NCBI RefSeq assembly: GCF_017741815.1
Contig: NZ_JAGHMF010000034.1
Location: 62,001 to 126,000 of the forward strand
Source: Rhizobium sp. 16-488-2b
GTDB lineage: Bacteria > Pseudomonadota > Alphaproteobacteria > Rhizobiales > Rhizobiaceae
Direction: 5' to 3'
Length of the DNA stretch: 64,000 nt
Every line of letters starts with the position of its first letter. Positions within the stretch are counted from its first letter, which is position 1. The position numbers and the translations under genes were made by a program. Below, in pieces: positions 8,632-19,556 of the stretch. The notes under the pieces are model-generated. The model was given only the letters and a program-made list of their open reading frames with translations. It did not search any database and was not told the DNA's origin.

Positions 8632-9153
8632 TTGATTTCGTTGTTCCGCGGCCTTCGCTCCATTCTCATACTTGCTGCCGCGGGTGTGCTGTTCGGTGCC
8701 TTCCTGATGTTCTGGGAGGCGATCTTGATGCTGGTGGAAACCTTCCGGATGACCCGGCTCAATCCGGATATGTCGGTCATCGTCTCGGTCCTGCGCGCTA
8801 CCGACAAGATCCTACTGGGCATCGTGTTGATGGTTGTCGGCTGCGGCATCGCTCTTGGCTTTGCGCTCGATATTCCGCCGGAACAGCGATCGAGACTGCC
8901 GCAGTGGATGATCATCGATACCGTCGCAGAACTGAAGAACCTGTTCTTCCAGATGATCATTCTCTACCTCGTCGTGCATTTCGCGGCACAGGTGGGTGAA
9001 ACGCAAACGCCTCCGCAATGGGAGGCACTGGTGTTGCCGGTGTCGGCGCTGCTTCTCGCAGGCGCGATGAAGCTGACCGCCAGCTCGCACCATCTTTCGG
9101 AAGAGACGCGACACGACAGAAGCGAGAAGCAGAAGCCGGGCGATCAAGCGTGA
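8632..9153 (+). CDS. YqhA/UPF0114-like membrane protein inside the urease cluster
   Basis: 173 residues from a TTG start at 8632 that follows a strong GAGGAGGAAGAG. Three to four membrane segments (about 8-32, 55-80, 100-120, 133-150). The segment TDKILLGIVLMVVGCGI followed by LPQWMIIDTVAELKNLFFQMI matches the YqhA family pattern. The function of this family is unknown. It sits between ureF and ureD on the same strand, an unusual guest; whether it aids nickel, urea or ammonia movement or is a passenger cannot be told. Confidence 0.75.
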   Translation: MISLFRGLRSILILAAAGVLFGAFLMFWEAILMLVETFRMTRLNPDMSVIVSVLRATDKILLGIVLMVVGCGIALGFALDIPPEQRSRLPQWMIIDTVAELKNLFFQMIILYLVVHFAAQVGETQTPPQWEALVLPVSALLLAGAMKLTASSHHLSEETRHDRSEKQKPGDQA

Positions 9154-9258
9154 AGCGCTTTGTGCGATCACGCTCAGCTTTGAGCAGCACATGAAATGTC
9201 GAGGTAACAGAGGGACAGCAAGGGCCGCGAGGCCGGATTGGGAAAAGGTTTATCGCCG

Positions 9259-10083
9259 ATGGCCGATGGTTGGCATGCCGAGCTAGATTTGTGGTTTGCG
9301 AACTCCCACGGGAAGACGCGTCTGATGCGTCGGCGCCATGTCGGGCCGCTGGCTGTGCAGCGCGCCTTCCACCCAGAGGAAGATGGCTCGGCTCATGTCT
9401 ACATCCTGCATCCACCGGGCGGCGTGGCCGGCGGCGATGTTCTCAACATAAGCTGCGGCCTTGCGCCCGAGGCGCGCTGCGTACTGACGACGCCTGGCGC
9501 GACCAAGTTTTACCGCAGCGAAATCGGCACGAGTACGCAGCGCATACGGATCGATGTCGGCGCCGGTGCGGTCTGCGAGAACCTCCCGCAGGAGACGATC
9601 CTTTTCGAGGGCGCGGATGCCGCGATCAGCACAAGCGTGACGCTGGGCGAGGATGCAGCCTATGTCGGTTGGGATTTCGTCAGTCTCGGTCGCCCGGCTG
9701 CCGGAGAGGGGTTTGCAAGCGGCCGGCTTTCACAGCGTGTTGAGATCTTTCGCGGCCATGATCTGATCTGGTTCGAACGAATGGCGTTTTCTCACGCGCC
9801 TGATGTTCTGGACGCGCCCGTCTTCTTTGCCGGAAAGCCCATTGTCGGAACGATGGTCTATGCGGGGCCGGCGCTTGAAAACACCGTTCAGCATATCCGC
9901 GACGAACTCGGCGAGCAGGCGCGCGGCGTCTTCTCGGCCAGCCAGCTCGAGCGCGTGATCGTCTGCCGCTATCTCGGAAACCGCATGTCCGAGGGCAAGG
10001 CACTTTTTCTGCAAGCTTGGAGCATTCTTCGCGAACGCGGCCTGATGAAGAAGGCCGTCGCTCCGCGCATCTGGGCAACGTGA
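9259..10083 (+). CDS. ureD: urease accessory protein UreD
   Basis: 274 residues from the ATG at 9259 (GGAAAAGG ten bases upstream); a TTG at 9238 in the same frame is possible. UreD motifs: LHPPGGVAGGDVL, TTPGATKFYRS, LPQETILFEGA and the C-terminal CRYLGNRMSEGKALFLQAW. UreD (UreH) binds apo-urease and, with UreF and UreG, directs nickel and CO2 into the active site. It is followed by the structural genes 24 bases later. Confidence 0.93.
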   Translation: MADGWHAELDLWFANSHGKTRLMRRRHVGPLAVQRAFHPEEDGSAHVYILHPPGGVAGGDVLNISCGLAPEARCVLTTPGATKFYRSEIGTSTQRIRIDVGAGAVCENLPQETILFEGADAAISTSVTLGEDAAYVGWDFVSLGRPAAGEGFASGRLSQRVEIFRGHDLIWFERMAFSHAPDVLDAPVFFAGKPIVGTMVYAGPALENTVQHIRDELGEQARGVFSASQLERVIVCRYLGNRMSEGKALFLQAWSILRERGLMKKAVAPRIWAT

Positions 10084-10107
10084 ACAGCAAAACAAGGAGG
10101 CAAGCTC

Positions 10108-10410
10108 ATGGAACTGCTACCGCGTGAAAGAGACAAGCTCCTGATCTTTACAGCCGGATTGGTCGCGGAGCGGCGCAGGGCGAAGGGTCTGAAGCTGAAT
10201 TACCCCGAAGTCATCGCCTACATCTCGGCCGCCCTCCTGGAAGGCGCCCGCGAGGGGCGGACGGTGGCGGACCTTATGTCCTATGGCGCGACGCTGCTGA
10301 CCCGCGAGGAGGTCATGGAGGGCGTGCCCGAGATGATCCACGACATCCAGGTGGAAGCAACCTTTCCTGACGGCACGAAGCTCGTGACCGTCCACAACCC
10401 GATTCCCTGA
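10108..10410 (+). CDS. ureA: urease subunit gamma
   Basis: 100 residues, the full length of a separate gamma subunit. Typical start [23 protein letters not shown], then [14 protein letters not shown] and the end [18 protein letters not shown]. An AAGGAGG lies before the ATG. It assembles with UreB and UreC into the (UreABC)3 urease that hydrolyses urea to ammonia and carbamate in the cytoplasm. Ten bases separate it from ureB. Confidence 0.97.
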   Translation: MELLPRERDKLLIFTAGLVAERRRAKGLKLNYPEVIAYISAALLEGAREGRTVADLMSYGATLLTREEVMEGVPEMIHDIQVEATFPDGTKLVTVHNPIP

Positions 10411-10420
10411 GGAGGCCATC

Positions 10421-10726
10421 ATGATCCCCGGCGAATATTTCATCGAGAGTGGTTCGATCGACATCAATGCGGGCAGACAGACCCTGAAGGTCGATGTCGC
10501 CAACTCTGGCGACAGGCCGATCCAGGTCGGTTCTCACTACCATTTCTACGAGACCAACGAGGCTTTGCTGTTCGACCGCGGGCCCACGCGTGGCTTTCGG
10601 CTCAACATTCCAGCCGGTACGGCGGTGCGCTTCGAGCCTGGCCAGGAGCGAACGGTGGAGCTCGTGGCGCTCGACGGCAAGCGTGAGGTTTACGGGTTCA
10701 ACGCCAAGGTCATGGGCAAGCTGTAG
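10421..10726 (+). CDS. ureB: urease subunit beta
   Basis: 101 residues with the beta-subunit pattern: [36 protein letters not shown] and [17 protein letters not shown] precedes the ATG. It is a separate polypeptide, as in Klebsiella-type ureases rather than the fused Helicobacter type. The stop overlaps the ribosome binding site of ureC. Confidence 0.97.
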   Translation: MIPGEYFIESGSIDINAGRQTLKVDVANSGDRPIQVGSHYHFYETNEALLFDRGPTRGFRLNIPAGTAVRFEPGQERTVELVALDGKREVYGFNAKVMGKL

Positions 10727-10735
10727 GAGGCTATG

Positions 10736-12439
10736 ATGGCAACGATCACAAGGCAGACCTATGCCGATCTCTACGGCCCGACCAAGGGCGACAGGCTTCG
10801 GCTGGCCGATACCGAGCTCGTCATCGAGATCGAGGAAGACCGCACGGTCTATGGCGAGGAAGTAACCTTCGGCGGTGGCAAGGTGATCCGCGATGGCATG
10901 GGGCAGGGTCAGCGTCCATATGCCGAGGTCGCCGACGTCGTCATCACCAATGTCATCATCATCGATCACTGGGGCATCATCAAAGCCGATGTCGGCATCA
11001 AGAACGGACGGATCTCCGGGATCGGGAAATCGGGCAATCCGGATATCCAGCCGGGCGTCAACATCGTCGTTGGCGGCGCAACGGATGTGATCGCGGGGGA
11101 AGGCAAGATCCTGACAGCGGGCGGGATCGACACGCATATTCACTTCATCGCGCCGCAGCAGGCGGAAGAAGCGCTGGCGAGTGGCACGACGACGCTCGTC
11201 GGCGGCGGCGCCGGCCCGACCGTCGGCACGCTCGCGACCACGGTGACGGCAGGCCCGTGGGCAATCCACCGCATGCTAGAAGCCGCGGAAGCGTTGCCGA
11301 TTAATGTCGGGCTGCTCGGAAAAGGCAATATCAGCCTGCCCGATCCGTTGCGCGAGCAGGTTCGCGCCGGCGTTGTCGGGCTGAAGCTTCACGAGGACTG
11401 GGGCACGACGCCAGCGGCGATCGACAATTGCCTGACGGTTGCCGACGAGATGGACGTGCAGGTGGCTCTGCACAGCGATACGCTGAATGAAAGCGGTTTC
11501 GTGCGCGACACCTTCGCGGCCATGAAGGGACGCACGATCCACAGCTTCCACACCGAGGGCGCCGGCGGCGGTCATGCGCCCGATATCATCACGGCGGCGG
11601 GCGAGGAGAATGTCCTCCCATCGTCCACCAACCCGACGAGACCCTATACGATCAACACGGTCGACGAGCATCTCGACATGCTGATGGTCTGCCACCATCT
11701 CAGCCCGCAAATCCCGGAAGACGTCGCATTCGCGGAATCCCGTATCCGGCGCGAGACGATCGCGGCGGAAGACATTCTCCATGATCTCGGCGTGTTTTCG
11801 ATGATGTCGTCGGACTCTCAGGCGATGGGCCGTATCGGCGAGACGACACTGCGGTGCTGGCAGACGGCGCACAAGATGAAGGTGCAGCGCGGTCCGCTGC
11901 CCGAGGATAGCGGGCGCAACGACAATTTTCGCGTCAAGCGCTATGTCGCCAAATACACGATCAACCCGGCCCTGACCCATGGGTTCGCCGATCAGATCGG
12001 CTCCATTCAGGTCGGCAAGCGCGCCGATCTCGTGCTCTGGAAGCCGGCCTTCTTCGGCATCAAGCCGCAGCTGGTCCTGATCGGCGGCATGATTGCGATC
12101 GCGCCGATGGGCGATCCCAACGCCTCGATCTCGACACCGCAGCCGGTGCACTATCGCCCGATGTACGGCGTGCTCGGGAGGGCGCTCGGCTCGACGGGCG
12201 TCACTTTCGTCTCGCAGGCCGCACTCGACGATGGGATCGGCGAGAAGTTGAAGCTGTCCAAGCAGCTTGCGGCCGTCAAAGGAACGCGGACGGTGCGCAA
12301 GAAGGACATGGTTCACAACAATCTCACGCCGAAACTGGAGGTCGATCCGCAAAACTACAATGTGCGCGTCGATGGCCAGCTGATCACCTGCGAACCGGCG
12401 GATGTGTTGCCGATGTCGCAGCGATACTTCCTCTTCTAG
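10736..12439 (+). CDS. ureC: urease subunit alpha (catalytic)
   Basis: 567 residues. Two adjacent ATGs are possible; AGGAGG at 10725-10730 is 5 bases from 10736 but only 2 from 10733. The 10736 start also reproduces the Klebsiella urease numbering exactly: nickel ligands His134 and His136 (THIHFIAP), bridging Lys217 to be carbamylated (GLKLHEDWG), His246, His272, Asp360 (SSDSQAMG) and the mobile-flap catalytic His320 (VCHHLS). All active-site residues are intact, so the enzyme should be functional once nickel is inserted. Confidence 0.98.
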   Translation: MATITRQTYADLYGPTKGDRLRLADTELVIEIEEDRTVYGEEVTFGGGKVIRDGMGQGQRPYAEVADVVITNVIIIDHWGIIKADVGIKNGRISGIGKSGNPDIQPGVNIVVGGATDVIAGEGKILTAGGIDTHIHFIAPQQAEEALASGTTTLVGGGAGPTVGTLATTVTAGPWAIHRMLEAAEALPINVGLLGKGNISLPDPLREQVRAGVVGLKLHEDWGTTPAAIDNCLTVADEMDVQVALHSDTLNESGFVRDTFAAMKGRTIHSFHTEGAGGGHAPDIITAAGEENVLPSSTNPTRPYTINTVDEHLDMLMVCHHLSPQIPEDVAFAESRIRRETIAAEDILHDLGVFSMMSSDSQAMGRIGETTLRCWQTAHKMKVQRGPLPEDSGRNDNFRVKRYVAKYTINPALTHGFADQIGSIQVGKRADLVLWKPAFFGIKPQLVLIGGMIAIAPMGDPNASISTPQPVHYRPMYGVLGRALGSTGVTFVSQAALDDGIGEKLKLSKQLAAVKGTRTVRKKDMVHNNLTPKLEVDPQNYNVRVDGQLITCEPADVLPMSQRYFLF

Positions 12440-12470
12440 ACGAGGAAGCTCGGGCGTGAGATCGCGCCCG
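12428..12470 (+). terminator. two small hairpins after ureC
   Basis: CTTCCTC/GAGGAAG spans the ureC stop codon, and CGGGCG/CGCCCG with an 8-base loop follows. They could attenuate transcription between ureC and the urea transporter 100 bases on. No U-tract is seen, so this is tentative. Confidence 0.25.
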
Positions 12471-12541
12471 GGCCGGACCAACACGCCGCGGGAACGAGGC
12501 ACGCTGTTCTCGTTCAGGCCGAGCCGAAGGAGCAGAGATCA

Positions 12542-13522
12542 ATGAATTTGGATCGTTTCCGTGATCATCCGTCCCTGTTTTTCGTGGATTGGTCGCTGCG
12601 CGGCGTGGGCCAGGTCGTCTTCCAGAACAATCCGCTGTCGGGGCTGGTGATCCTCGCAGCGCTTGCGTGGAACTCTTGGATCTATGCCGCGATCTGCGTG
12701 CTGGGCGTCATCGCCAGCACGGCGACCGCGCTTGCTCTGAAGGCAGACAGAGCGGTGATGCGGGACGGGCTATATGGCTTCAACGGTGCGCTGGTGGGTC
12801 TCGCGCTCGTCGCCTTCACCAGCGAGGATTTTCGTACGGGCGCCATCCCGTCGGTGGCCATGGTCGTCTACCTCGTCTGCGCCGCCGCCTTCACGACCAT
12901 GGCTTTCGCCAGCATGGGCGCGGTTCTGGCGCCATACAAGACCGCACCTCTGACCATGCCTTTCGTTCTCGTCGGATGGCTGTTTCTATTCGCGGTGCTG
13001 AAATTCGACGCGATCGATGCGGGGCCGATGGCCAAGCCCGTCTCCCCCGAACAGTTCTCCGAAGCGGTGCCTTATGTCTTTGCAACCTGGTACGAGGGGA
13101 TAGGAACCTCGATCGGGCAAATATTCTTCCAGGACAACTGGATTTCCGGCTACCTTATCGTCATCGCGATCGCCTTGAATTCCCGCGTCAGTGCCGCGAT
13201 GGGGCTGCTCGGTGCTATGGTCGGCACGCTGGTGGCGGCCGTCTATGGTGGTCCCGAGGGCGCGGTTCGCGACGGTCTCTTCGGCTATAACTCAGCGCTG
13301 ACGGCGATGGCGCTTTGTGGTGTCTTTCTCGCCTTCAATTGGCGCAGCCTGATTTATGCGGTCTTCGGCGCAGTCATCTCCAGCTGGCTCTGGGCGTCCG
13401 TCGCCATTTTCCTCACACCGATCGCAATGCCGGTCCTGACTTCCACCTTCGTGCTCGTGACCTGGCTGATGCTCTTGGGGCAAGGCGCGTTCAAGGCGCT
13501 TGAGCCGGCATCCGCGGAGTAG
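12542..13522 (+). CDS. UT-type urea transporter
   Basis: 326 residues, about ten membrane segments. The internal duplication typical of the urea transporter family is visible: GVGQVVFQNNPLSG (N-half) and SIGQIFFQDNWISG (C-half), GLYGFNGALVG and GLFGYNSALTA, and a TAPLTMPFVLVGW / LTSTFVLVTW pair. These line the urea-selective channel. Located 102 bases after ureC on the same strand, it should feed the urease with urea. AAGGAG precedes the ATG. Confidence 0.92.
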   Translation: MNLDRFRDHPSLFFVDWSLRGVGQVVFQNNPLSGLVILAALAWNSWIYAAICVLGVIASTATALALKADRAVMRDGLYGFNGALVGLALVAFTSEDFRTGAIPSVAMVVYLVCAAAFTTMAFASMGAVLAPYKTAPLTMPFVLVGWLFLFAVLKFDAIDAGPMAKPVSPEQFSEAVPYVFATWYEGIGTSIGQIFFQDNWISGYLIVIAIALNSRVSAAMGLLGAMVGTLVAAVYGGPEGAVRDGLFGYNSALTAMALCGVFLAFNWRSLIYAVFGAVISSWLWASVAIFLTPIAMPVLTSTFVLVTWLMLLGQGAFKALEPASAE

Positions 13523-13570
13523 CCCACGGCGCCTGAGGAGGGTCAGGCCGGATAGGGCCGGCGAAAGTAT

Positions 13571-16500
13571 CTATTCCGCGGCGACGTTGCTGACCGGATC
13601 GGGTTCGACGCCGAAGAGCCGTTGCTTGAGCGTTTCGCGAATGGTCTGAACCACCAGGTAAAGAACCGGGATCACGACAAGCCCGAGCACGGTACCGAGG
13701 AGCAGGCCGCCTAGAACGGTGGCGCCGATTGCCTGGCGGCTACCCGCACCGGCGCCTGTCGCGATAACCAGCGGCACGACACCCAATATCGAGGCGAGTG
13801 CTGTCATCAGCACGGGTCTGAACCGTTGGGACGTCGCTTCGGAGGCCGCGTCCAGCGTGCTCATCCCCTCCTCGCGGCGCTCCTTGGCGAATTCGACGAT
13901 CAGGATCGCATTCTTGGCCGCAAGGCCGATCAGCAACAGCATGCCGATCTGGGCGTAGATGTTGAGATCGATCCCGCCGACCACGAGCGCGCCCAGTGCG
14001 CCGACCACCGCGACCGCGACCGACAGCATGACGGCAACGGGCACACTCCAGCTTTCATATTGCGCGACGAGGAAGAGATAGGTGAAGACGATGCCGGCGA
14101 TCAGAATGATCACGGTCTCGTTGCCCGATTGCTGCTCCTGAAGCGCGAGCCCGGTCCATTCGAAGCCGAAGCCGTCAGGCATGGTTTCATTGGCAAGGTT
14201 GCCCATGATGGTGAGTGCCTGGCCGGAGCTGGTGCCGGCCGCTGCCTGGCCGTTAATCGCGGCCGATGAAAACAGGTTGTAGCGGTTGACCGAGCTCGGC
14301 CCATAGATCGTTTGAATAGAGATCATGCTCTGCAGCGGAACGAGTTCACCGGACTGGCTGCGCACCCTGAGCCGCTGGATGTCGTCTATGCGTTGACGGT
14401 AGGCCGGCTCGTCCTGCAGCCGCACCTGATATACTCGCGAGAAGATGTTGAAGTCATCGACATAGGCCGATCCGAGATGTGCCTGCAGCGTGCTGAAGAT
14501 CGCTGCCGGCGAGACGCTGTAGAGGTCGGCCCGCTTTCGGTCGATGTCGAGATAGACCTGCGGCACATCGGCGGAGAAAGTGCTGAACACGCCGGCAAGG
14601 CCGGGCGTTCGGTTTGCCTGGATGATCAGGTCGCGCATGACCTCGGCGAGCGCCTGTTGGCTCTGACCGGCGCGCGCCTGGAGGCGGAAGTCGAAGCCGC
14701 CTGTCGTGCCGAGGCCGGGGATGGCGGGTGGGTTGAAGGGCACGATCGACGCGGTGGAGATGGCCGCCAGTTGCGGGCGTAGCTTGGCGATGAGCGCGAA
14801 GGCGCTCTGGTCGGCGGGGCGCTCGCTCCATGGCTCCAGCGCGGAAATGATCATGCCGCTGTTCGATCCGCCCCCGCCGACCATGCTGACGCCAGCGATG
14901 CCGATCGTGTTGGCGATCCCGGGGGTCTGCTGCAGGAGAGCGCTGACTTGCGTAATCGTCTGCTGCGTCCTCTCCAACGAGGCGGCATTGGGAAGCTGCA
15001 CGTTCATGAACAGATAGCCCTGGTCCTCGGCCGGCACGAAGCCGGTGGGCAGAACGCGGTAGAAGCCGTAGATCCCGCCGATAACGGCGACGAAGAGCAC
15101 GCCGGCCAGGACGAGACGGCGGGCAAACATCGTAAACAGCCCGAGATAGAAGCGGCGGGAGGCCTCCAGGCCGTTGTTCATCCGCCCGAAAAGGCCCGTC
15201 TTGCGTTCAGGGGCGGGCCTCAAAATGAGGACGCAGAGCGCGGGGCTCAGCGTGAGTGCGTTGATCGTCGAAAACACCACGGTCACGAGGATGGTGACGG
15301 CAAACTGGCGGTAGAGTTCGCCGGTGATGCCAGCCAGGAAGGCCACCGGGACGAAAAGTGCGGCGAGCACCAGCGTGGTCGCGACGATCGGTCCGGTGAC
15401 CTGCTGCATGGTGGCGAGCGTCGCGGCTCGTATGTCCATCGCCTTTTCGCTCATCAGTCGCTGGGCGTTCTCCACGACGATGATGGCGTCGTCGACCACG
15501 AGGCTGATTGCCAGGATCACGGCGAAGAGTGTGATCGTGTTCGCCGAATAGCCGAGAACATAAAGAACCGCGAAGCCGCCGATCAGTGAGACCGGGATGG
15601 TGAGCGTCGGGATGACGGTGGCGCGCCAGTCCTGCAGGAACGCGTAGACGACGGCCACGACGAGCACGAAGGTGATGGCGAGCGTCATGAAGATCTCGCG
15701 GATGGTTTCGCGCACGAAAGAGGTCGTGTCGAAGACGAGCGTGTAGGCCACATCATCGGGGAACTGCTTCGAAAGTCGCTCGACTTCGCCAAGCACGGCG
15801 TTCGACACCGCCAGCGCGTTGGCATCGGATGCCTGATAGACGACGACGGTCGCGCTCGGACGGCCATTCAGCGTCGAAGCCGTGTCGTAGGACTGGGCGC
15901 CGAGCTCGACCCGCGCGACGTCGCGCAGCCGGACAACACCGCCATCGCGGTTGCTGCGAACGATGATGTTGCCGAACTCTGCGGCATCCGCGAGCCGTCC
16001 GCGCGCCGTCACCGTGAGCTGTAGCTGCTGCCCGGTCATCGCCGGAGGCGAGCCGATCTGCCCGGCTGATGCCTGGGCGTTCTGGGCTCGGATGACGGTC
16101 ATGAGGTCGGCCGCCGTGACGCCCAGCGCCTCCATGCGATCAGGCATCATCCAGATGCGCATGCTGTAGGTCGGCCCGAACACGGCGGCTTCGCCAACGC
16201 CGGGAAGGCGGGAGATGGCGTCGCGGATGTTGATCGTCGCGTAGTTGCTGATGAAGACTTCGTCGCGAGTGCCTTTCGGCGAATAGAGCGCAAGGCCGAG
16301 CAGCATACTCGACGAGCGGCTGCGCACCGTGACGCCCGCTTGCGTGACCGCTGCCGGCAAGCGGGGGGTCGCCAGAGCGAGCCGGTTTTGGACATTGACC
16401 TGGGCAATCGCGGGATCGGTCCCGGCCTCGAAGGTCACGGTCAGGCTGTAGGTGCCGTTGTCGGAGCTTGAGGAAGACATGTACATCATGCCCTCGACGC

Positions 16501-16717
16501 CGTTGACCTGCTCTTCGATCGGCGCGCCGACGCTGTCGGTCATCACCTGCGCATTGGCGCCTGGATAGCTGGCGGTAACCTGCACTTCCGGCGGCGTGAT
16601 CTGCGGGAACTGCGCGACCGGGATCTGCATGAGCGAAACCGTGCCGGCGATAAGCATGACGACCGCGATCACCATCGCGAAGCGTGGGCGGCCGATGAAG
16701 GGAGCGGAAATATTCAT
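13571..16717 (-). CDS. RND (HAE1) multidrug efflux permease
   Basis: 1048 residues, the size of AcrB. It has 12 expected membrane helices with two large periplasmic loops; the proton-relay Asp pair is in [13 protein letters not shown], and the sequence opens with [20 protein letters not shown] and contains [22 protein letters not shown]-type porter segments. It should pump hydrophobic or amphiphilic compounds out in exchange for protons, with the adaptor encoded just upstream (4-base overlap of the two genes) and an outer-membrane channel. No outer-membrane factor gene is present, so a TolC-like protein encoded elsewhere must be used. Confidence 0.95.
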   Translation of the reverse strand: MNISAPFIGRPRFAMVIAVVMLIAGTVSLMQIPVAQFPQITPPEVQVTASYPGANAQVMTDSVGAPIEEQVNGVEGMMYMSSSSSDNGTYSLTVTFEAGTDPAIAQVNVQNRLALATPRLPAAVTQAGVTVRSRSSSMLLGLALYSPKGTRDEVFISNYATINIRDAISRLPGVGEAAVFGPTYSMRIWMMPDRMEALGVTAADLMTVIRAQNAQASAGQIGSPPAMTGQQLQLTVTARGRLADAAEFGNIIVRSNRDGGVVRLRDVARVELGAQSYDTASTLNGRPSATVVVYQASDANALAVSNAVLGEVERLSKQFPDDVAYTLVFDTTSFVRETIREIFMTLAITFVLVVAVVYAFLQDWRATVIPTLTIPVSLIGGFAVLYVLGYSANTITLFAVILAISLVVDDAIIVVENAQRLMSEKAMDIRAATLATMQQVTGPIVATTLVLAALFVPVAFLAGITGELYRQFAVTILVTVVFSTINALTLSPALCVLILRPAPERKTGLFGRMNNGLEASRRFYLGLFTMFARRLVLAGVLFVAVIGGIYGFYRVLPTGFVPAEDQGYLFMNVQLPNAASLERTQQTITQVSALLQQTPGIANTIGIAGVSMVGGGGSNSGMIISALEPWSERPADQSAFALIAKLRPQLAAISTASIVPFNPPAIPGLGTTGGFDFRLQARAGQSQQALAEVMRDLIIQANRTPGLAGVFSTFSADVPQVYLDIDRKRADLYSVSPAAIFSTLQAHLGSAYVDDFNIFSRVYQVRLQDEPAYRQRIDDIQRLRVRSQSGELVPLQSMISIQTIYGPSSVNRYNLFSSAAINGQAAAGTSSGQALTIMGNLANETMPDGFGFEWTGLALQEQQSGNETVIILIAGIVFTYLFLVAQYESWSVPVAVMLSVAVAVVGALGALVVGGIDLNIYAQIGMLLLIGLAAKNAILIVEFAKERREEGMSTLDAASEATSQRFRPVLMTALASILGVVPLVIATGAGAGSRQAIGATVLGGLLLGTVLGLVVIPVLYLVVQTIRETLKQRLFGVEPDPVSNVAAE

Positions 16718-17844
16718 TTCGCCACCGCCGGCTGGGACGCGTTCTTGTCCTCGATGATTTCGACCGTGGTCCCCGCGGCGACGTTCTGAAGCCCTTCGAT
16801 GATGACGCTTTCACCACCCTTCAGTCCGTCCTCGACGATCCAGCTTCCCTCTCGCTGCTCGGAGACGCTGATCCTGCGTTCCTCGGCTTTCTTGTCAGCT
16901 GTGACCAGCATCACGTACTTGCCCTCACGGTCCTGCTGCACCGCCCCCAGCGGAACGGTGGGTCGTTCCTTCCGCGCGGTCTCGGAGACGACGACGGTCA
17001 CGAACTGGCCCGGGATCAGCAGGAAGTCGCTGTTTGGAAAAACCGAGCGGACGGCCAGAGTACCGGTCCCCTCATCGACCTCGTTTCCGAGGAAGGCGAT
17101 GGGTGCGTTCTGCGGATAGATCTGTCCGTTGGAAAGCCTCAGACGCGTCTGGTAGCGCTGGGCCAGCTCATCCTTGCTAACATTGCCGGCGGCTTCGCGC
17201 AGATCGAGCAATGAGCGGTCGCTCACCGAAAAGACCACCCTCACGGGATCCATCTGCACGACACGCGCCAGTGCGGGTGAGGCGGTGGTGATGAAGCTGC
17301 CCGGGGAAAAGGCAGCAGTTCCGATCCGCCCCTTCAAAGGCGCCACGATGCGGCTGTAGCTGAGATTAAGCTCGGCCTGCTTGACGGCTGCTTCCGCTGA
17401 TTGCAGGTTGGCTGCGGCGGTGTCTCGCGCGGTTTCGCTCTGTTCGATCGTTGCGCGCGCAACGGTCTGGTTGAGGGACTGGTTGCGTACCATCTGGCGC
17501 TCGGCGTCGAGCAGTGTCGCCTTGGCGCGGGCAAGGTTGGCATTGGCGTCGGCGAGTGCGATCTCAAGCGCCCGGCTGTCGATCTTGAAGAGCTCCTGGC
17601 CCTCGTCGACCACGGCGCCTTCCTCGAACAGCCGCTGATCGACGAAGCCGTCAATCCGGGAACGGATGTCGACGGCATTCAGCGCTTCCACGCGCCCGAC
17701 GAATTCGTGCTTCGGTGAAACGTCCTCAACTGCAACGGTGATTGTCGCCACTTTCGGCACATCCTGAGCCTGTGCGGTTATTGAATGCGAGGCTGCAATG
17801 ACCGAGGCGAGAAAGACACCAGAAAATCTGCCAGGAATTCCCAT
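16714..17844 (-). CDS. RND efflux periplasmic adaptor (MFP)
   Basis: 376 residues. Signal peptide to about AQA-27, without a lipobox cysteine, so a soluble or membrane-associated periplasmic protein. The order is barrel-sandwich half ([22 protein letters not shown]), an alpha-hairpin with heptads (about 95-150), second lipoyl half ([20 protein letters not shown]) and beta-barrel/membrane-proximal domains. It couples the RND pump to an outer-membrane channel. AGGAG lies upstream of the ATG. It is 284 bases downstream of an AraC-type regulator on the same strand, a likely controller. Confidence 0.95.
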   Translation of the reverse strand: MGIPGRFSGVFLASVIAASHSITAQAQDVPKVATITVAVEDVSPKHEFVGRVEALNAVDIRSRIDGFVDQRLFEEGAVVDEGQELFKIDSRALEIALADANANLARAKATLLDAERQMVRNQSLNQTVARATIEQSETARDTAAANLQSAEAAVKQAELNLSYSRIVAPLKGRIGTAAFSPGSFITTASPALARVVQMDPVRVVFSVSDRSLLDLREAAGNVSKDELAQRYQTRLRLSNGQIYPQNAPIAFLGNEVDEGTGTLAVRSVFPNSDFLLIPGQFVTVVVSETARKERPTVPLGAVQQDREGKYVMLVTADKKAEERRISVSEQREGSWIVEDGLKGGESVIIEGLQNVAAGTTVEIIEDKNASQPAVAK

Positions 17845-18128
17845 CCGTCACACTCCTGAAAGCGTCAATGGCCATGGCCGAAGCGGTGGATGGAACGCGA
17901 GTTCAGACCTTCCGCTCCGACGGCAGCGCTCGAAGCTTATTTCTGCAGGGCATGGCCCGGAAAGCGGAAAATACCGTTTAAACAGTGGTTTCACGCTCAT
18001 TGTCGCAGAAATGGATACTGTGCACGACGCTGGGATAAACTCAGCAACGAGCAAGTAGCCACGTTGTCACGAACGCGAACGACGCCGCGAGTGGTCCGGC
18101 GGGCTTAGGAAGATGTTTCCGGGAGCGG
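17845..18128 (-). promoter_or_regulatory. presumed promoter region of the efflux operon
   Basis: A 284-base gap between the AraC-type regulator stop and the adaptor start. It contains no supportable gene; frames here lack ribosome binding sites. By position it should carry the efflux promoter and regulator sites, but I could not pick a specific box. Confidence 0.35.
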
Positions 18129-19178
18129 TTAAGAGCGGTTCGCTATATCGCTGCTCGCCAGCAGAGAGCTCCAAGGCGGGCCGCCGGCGAAATGGGCGGC
18201 GGAAAGTCTCGGCGCCTCGTTGATCTTCAGCCATCCGGTCTCGCGGGCTTCCTTAGGCGTCATCCCGAATTCGCGCCGGAAGGTTCGGCTATATGTCGAT
18301 GGGTCCATGAAGCCCCATTCCTCGGCAATCAGCGAGATGGAGCGCCTGTCCGTGTCGTCGGAAAGGATGTCCCTGGTGCGCAGCAGGCGCTGGCGGCGGA
18401 TGTAATTGGAGATGCCACCGCTTGGCTCGAAAATCCGATAGAGCCGGGACCGCGAGATGTTCAGATCGCGGCAAAGCTTTTCCGGCGATAGATCGCGCTT
18501 GGCAAGCTGCGCGGCAATGAGCTTCTTGGCGCGCGCCATGATCACGCCGTTGATCGGCCCCTCGGCTTCGGCAAGGTGATCGCGCGATGGCGCGAGGCAG
18601 GCGGCGAGCAATGTGGTCGTCGCGACCGCGATATGTTCGGCATCGCGCTCCATCCTGTTGGGAAGCGAGCGGTGCAGTAGCTGGAGGTAATCCACGATCA
18701 GCGCTGCCATCTCGGGGCGAATGGCGAGGTCATAGGGTTGCGAGAAAGCGAAGTCTCGGGGAAGCAGCAGCGCAAGCGCGCCATCGTCCTCGCCTTCCGC
18801 CTCGTAGGGCGCTGCAAGGCAATGCCAGTGCAGCTGGCCGGGGATGCTCGGGCCGCCATTGTCCGAGACCGTCAGCGGGACGCTGAGGATCCAGTGATCG
18901 AAAACGGGATCCTTCTTGTTGGTCCACCGACGGCGATAACCGGTGCCCCGGTAATCCAGCGACATCAGCGCAAGGCTTCCCAGCTGCCAGACCTGCTGAT
19001 GCGCGGCGAAGGAGCTGAACTTTTCACGCAGCAGCGTGACATCCCCGAGATTGGAATTCCACGATCGGTAGAGATCAAACTGTTCGGCGGGGGGCGCGGC
19101 GGATGTGTCGATGTCGACGACGCATGTGAGGGGAGCTTGGGCCTCGTCCTTGCCGGCAATGTTGCTGTCGTGCTGCAT
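18129..19178 (-). CDS. AraC-family transcriptional regulator
   Basis: 349 residues. An N-terminal sensor-like domain (about 18-190, of the AraC-binding-like type) and a C-terminal double helix-turn-helix (about 225-325) with LSPEKLCRDLNISRSRLYRIF and the family signature MDPSTYSRTFRREFGMTPKEAR. It probably controls the efflux operon directly downstream, although local regulation is only inferred from position. A second, broken copy of the same gene type lies upstream at 19557-20344. Confidence 0.88.
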   Translation of the reverse strand: MQHDSNIAGKDEAQAPLTCVVDIDTSAAPPAEQFDLYRSWNSNLGDVTLLREKFSSFAAHQQVWQLGSLALMSLDYRGTGYRRRWTNKKDPVFDHWILSVPLTVSDNGGPSIPGQLHWHCLAAPYEAEGEDDGALALLLPRDFAFSQPYDLAIRPEMAALIVDYLQLLHRSLPNRMERDAEHIAVATTTLLAACLAPSRDHLAEAEGPINGVIMARAKKLIAAQLAKRDLSPEKLCRDLNISRSRLYRIFEPSGGISNYIRRQRLLRTRDILSDDTDRRSISLIAEEWGFMDPSTYSRTFRREFGMTPKEARETGWLKINEAPRLSAAHFAGGPPWSSLLASSDIANRS

Positions 19179-19556
19179 GATCCATCCTGCTGTTGGGCAT
19201 CTATGTCTGACAGAAGGTTGGTTGTGTGGAGGGGCGGATGTCGCGCGTGTTTAGAGGCACGGTGTGGCGGATCGCCAATGCGCTTCCAGCGTTCATAAGC
19301 ATTACTCCTTGTTCGATGGCGATCACGAAGCGTCGGCTCATCAGCAATAAGGCGCTGGCCGAGACGAACGGGGAAGCACGTTGGTCGAACTTAGAAAGCT
19401 GAGTTCAGGCAGGACATTACTAGTTGCAATTGCGTGTCGACATCACGCAACTCTATTCATATGTTCCGGTTTGAATATATGCATTCCATCCCAATCCTGT
19501 GCAGAGTGTCCATTTCTGCCTCACCACGCGGAAGGAACGAAATCTCGCCAAAATCG
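19179..19556. other. 378-base intergenic region
   Basis: It lies upstream of the intact AraC-type gene and downstream of its degenerate paralogue, and so should hold the regulator promoter. The middle is AT-richer than its surroundings. I see no gene, hairpin or repeat that I can support. Confidence 0.35.

Noticed and set aside
11276-12502. 408-codon leftward open frame
   Set aside because: Antisense to ureC, where every active-site residue is intact on the other strand.
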